In this document: positions 31,267 through 32,814 of the stretch, piece after piece | Layout: the number at the start of each line of letters is the position of its first letter | Position numbering within the stretch: the stretch's first letter is position 1 | NCBI GenBank assembly: GCA_035464675.1 | Contig: DATHSA010000063.1 | Location: 1-32,814 of the forward strand | DNA from: JAUYIV01 sp035464675 | GTDB taxonomy: Bacteria; Actinomycetota; Acidimicrobiia; Spongiisociales; UBA11373 | DNA: 32,814 bases | Direction: 5' to 3' | Notes under the pieces: generated by a model | Databases searched by the model: none | What the model saw: the letters and a program-made list of their open reading frames with translations, nothing else | What the model was told of the DNA's origin: nothing | Translations under genes and position numbers: made by a program

Positions 31267-32327
31267 CGCGCTCCTTTCCGGGCGGGTTGGCCCGCACGCA
31301 CTCGCAGCTGCCCACAGGCTGCATCGATGTCGACGCCGCGGGTGTCCCGGAGGGTGACGGTGGCCCCCTGCCGTGACACCTCGTCGACGAACGCCTGGAT
31401 TCGACTGTCGGGTGGCCGTTGCTGGGGGGCAAGCGGCGTCGGGTTCATGGGGATGATGTTGACATGCGCGTCGATCTCCCGGGCGATCGCGGCCAGGCCG
31501 CGCGCCTGGTCGGCCGAGTCGTTGACACCATCCATGAGCGTCCACTCCAGCGACACCCGACGTCCCTTCTGCTCGCGGTAACGGCGTGCCGCGTCGATGA
31601 GGGCGTCGATCGGGTACCGACGGTTCAGGGGGACCAGTTGTTCCCGCAGGTGATCGTCGGCAGCATGCAGGCTCACGGCCAGCGTCACCGGCCACGGGTC
31701 CTCGATGAGCCGGTCGATCCCGGGGACCACCCCGACGGTGGAGACGGTCACCGAACGTCCGGACATGCCGGCGACGTCGACCATGCGGTGGATCGCGTCG
31801 CGGACATTGGCGTAGTTGGCAAGCGGCTCGCCCATCCCCATGAAGACCACATTGGTCACGCGATCGGGAGAGGAGGGGAGGGGCCTGTCGGCGAGATGAG
31901 CGTTGGCATATGCCACCTGGGCAAAGATCTCGCCGCCGGTCAGGTGCCGTTCGAACCCGAATTGGCCGGTGGCGCAGAAGGTGCACGCCATGGCGCATCC
32001 CGCCTGGCTGCTGAGGCAGAGCGTGGTGCGCCGCGGATATCCCATGAGGACCGCTTCGACGGCGGCGCCGTCGGGACAGCGAAAGAGCCACTTGATGGTC
32101 CTGCCGTCGTCTGCGGTCTGTTCGCGCTCCACCTCGAAGGGCCACAGCGGGCTTCCGATGCGATCCCTCAGGGGTTTCGGCAGGTTGGTCATGCCGTCCG
32201 CCGTCAGGACAGGATGCTCGTACAGCCATTCGCGCAGCTGGTCGACGCGGTACGACGGTTCGTCGGGCATCAGATCGGCGAGTGCTTCGGGGTCGACCTG
32301 GTACGGGGAAGCCGGGTCGGCGCTCAC
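31263..32327 (-). CDS. rlmN: 23S rRNA (adenine-2503-C2)-methyltransferase RlmN
   Basis: This 354-residue radical SAM enzyme methylates C2 of A2503 in 23S rRNA (and often A37 of tRNA). The cluster motif is C111-x3-C115-x2-C118 (CAMACTFC). C104 in TTLCLSSQAGC and C338 in RGVDIDAACGQL correspond to the extra catalytic cysteines of E. coli RlmN. The typical segments YPRRTTLCLSSQAGCAMACT, NVVFMGMGEPLANYANVRDA and STVGVVPGIDRL are all present. The GTG start overlaps the stop of the upstream HhH gene; the 3' end overlaps bcp. Confidence 0.95.
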   Translation of the reverse strand: MSADPASPYQVDPEALADLMPDEPSYRVDQLREWLYEHPVLTADGMTNLPKPLRDRIGSPLWPFEVEREQTADDGRTIKWLFRCPDGAAVEAVLMGYPRRTTLCLSSQAGCAMACTFCATGQFGFERHLTGGEIFAQVAYANAHLADRPLPSSPDRVTNVVFMGMGEPLANYANVRDAIHRMVDVAGMSGRSVTVSTVGVVPGIDRLIEDPWPVTLAVSLHAADDHLREQLVPLNRRYPIDALIDAARRYREQKGRRVSLEWTLMDGVNDSADQARGLAAIAREIDAHVNIIPMNPTPLAPQQRPPDSRIQAFVDEVSRQGATVTLRDTRGVDIDAACGQLRVRAGQPARKGAR

Positions 32328-32677
32328 TCGGTCAGGGCCGACGCCTGCCTGGCCCAGTCGGCGGCGGTCTCCTCTCCGACCTCGGCGATCTCGGCGATGC
32401 GTGATGCCGGGGTCGCGGCAAGGGCTGCAAAGGTCGTGATGCCGCCCTCGACGAGGCGCGCCTTGTAGACCGGCCCGATCCCCTTCACGTTGGAGAGATC
32501 ATCCACGGCAGCGGCGCCGCCCTTGGGGGCCCGGACGACCCGGAAGCGCGGAGCCTCCTCCGGCGTCACCGGGGTGGTCTCCGGCCCGAGGATCCGGTCC
32601 TTGAGGAGCCACACCATGGCGACCGCGGCAGCGGCCACACCGGCGACGACTCCACCGATGCGAGTGGAACGGCGCAT
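32324..32677 (-). CDS. Membrane-anchored helix-hairpin-helix protein
   Basis: This 117-residue protein has a transmembrane helix (about 7-26), a Pro/Glu-rich stalk, and a helix-hairpin-helix domain (about 58-115) with LSNVKGIGPVYKARLVEGGI and TTFAALAATPASRIAEIAEV. Similar HhH domains occur in ribosomal-protein-like or DNA-binding proteins; a nucleic-acid or scaffold role is possible. ATG 32677 has TAGACT 6 nt upstream and no SD, so it should be leaderless. The GTGA overlap couples it to rlmN. Confidence 0.75.
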   Translation of the reverse strand: MRRSTRIGGVVAGVAAAAVAMVWLLKDRILGPETTPVTPEEAPRFRVVRAPKGGAAAVDDLSNVKGIGPVYKARLVEGGITTFAALAATPASRIAEIAEVGEETAADWARQASALTE

Positions 32678-32683
32678 GGGCAG

Positions 32684-32689
32684 AGTCTA
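32684..32689 (-). promoter_or_regulatory. Leaderless-type -10 box for the HhH-rlmN-bcp operon
   Basis: TAGACT on the minus strand lies 6 nt before the ATG at 32677. No SD is visible. Confidence 0.5.
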
Positions 32690-32725
32690 CGGGGAGTGTC
32701 GCGTCTACCGGGTCAGGGTCGGATT

Positions 32726-32795
32726 CGTTGCCCGTTGCCCGTTGCCCGTTGCCCGTTGCCCGTTGCCCGTTGCCCGTTGCCCGTTGCGCGTCGCC
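32726..32795. repeat. Heptamer tandem repeat CGTTGCC x8 plus two degenerate units
   Basis: Eight perfect 7-bp units (32726-32781) are followed by CGTTGCG and CGTCGCC. The unit is the reverse complement of a rotation of the one at 28832-28859. It may continue or have context beyond the right edge. Confidence 0.95.
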
Positions 32796-32814
32796 CGCCG
32801 TCTCCAGTGGCAGA

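Overview
The window is GC-rich DNA from an actinobacterium. Three things suggest the class Acidimicrobiia or a close relative: Thr/Ser-rich linkers after lipoprotein and membrane anchors, a DUF222/13E12-type HNH protein, and many starts that lack a Shine-Dalgarno (SD) sequence but have a TANNNT box 6-10 nt upstream (probable leaderless mRNAs). This placement is an inference. There is no rRNA, tRNA, CRISPR array, insertion sequence or phage module. It reads as ordinary chromosome with many small operons and several decayed gene fragments.

Left part (1-9.2 kb): a partial winged-helix/TPR-like gene runs off the left edge, next to a frameshifted TIR-domain remnant. Then comes the most interesting locus. 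A radical SAM gene (935-2347) appears to stop at a TGA, but that TGA is followed in frame by Ala-Glu-Pro, giving a Cys-Sec-Ala-Glu-Pro tail. A 7-bp hairpin with a 5-nt loop sits 19 nt downstream and has bacterial SECIS geometry. I read this as a selenoprotein of the CUAEP/CCAEP-tail radical SAM family. An ICMT/PEMT-type membrane methyltransferase follows. Next are an anchored M15-like peptidase with three exact-length SdrD-B repeats, a VOC-domain remnant, a DUF1801 protein, a DUF1697-YnfA operon, a lipoprotein, a stand-alone LigD-type polymerase and a small secreted protein.

Middle part (9.2-23.4 kb): DUF4262; a DUF222-HNH gene whose start codon lies inside a perfect 16-bp LexA (SOS) box; DUF302; an ABC exporter operon; an SRPBCC-like protein, Rieske oxygenase and PH-like membrane protein cluster; a tandem helix-turn-helix protein; a clan-A glycosidase-like lipoprotein facing a PQQ-type sugar dehydrogenase; a Na/phosphate symporter-PhoU operon; an LCP cell-wall ligase; and a 56-residue DUF1918-like protein.

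Right part (23.5-32.8 kb): NAD-type malic enzyme with a leaderless promoter and two large palindromes upstream; a P-loop protein; a DUF3105 / secreted alpha-alpha toroid / MarC-like membrane protein operon; a VanW-family protein; and a tightly overlapping operon of an HhH membrane protein, RlmN and Bcp peroxiredoxin. A heptamer tandem repeat occurs at 28832-28859 and, in the opposite orientation, at the right edge. A related heptamer is at 17919-17953.

Gene-poor stretches: 656-934 holds only a promoter-like box. 11623-11851 shows nothing convincing after a short DUF6328-like fragment. 19474-19620 shows only the ribosome binding site of the symporter. 14345-14538 holds a hairpin and nothing else I can name.
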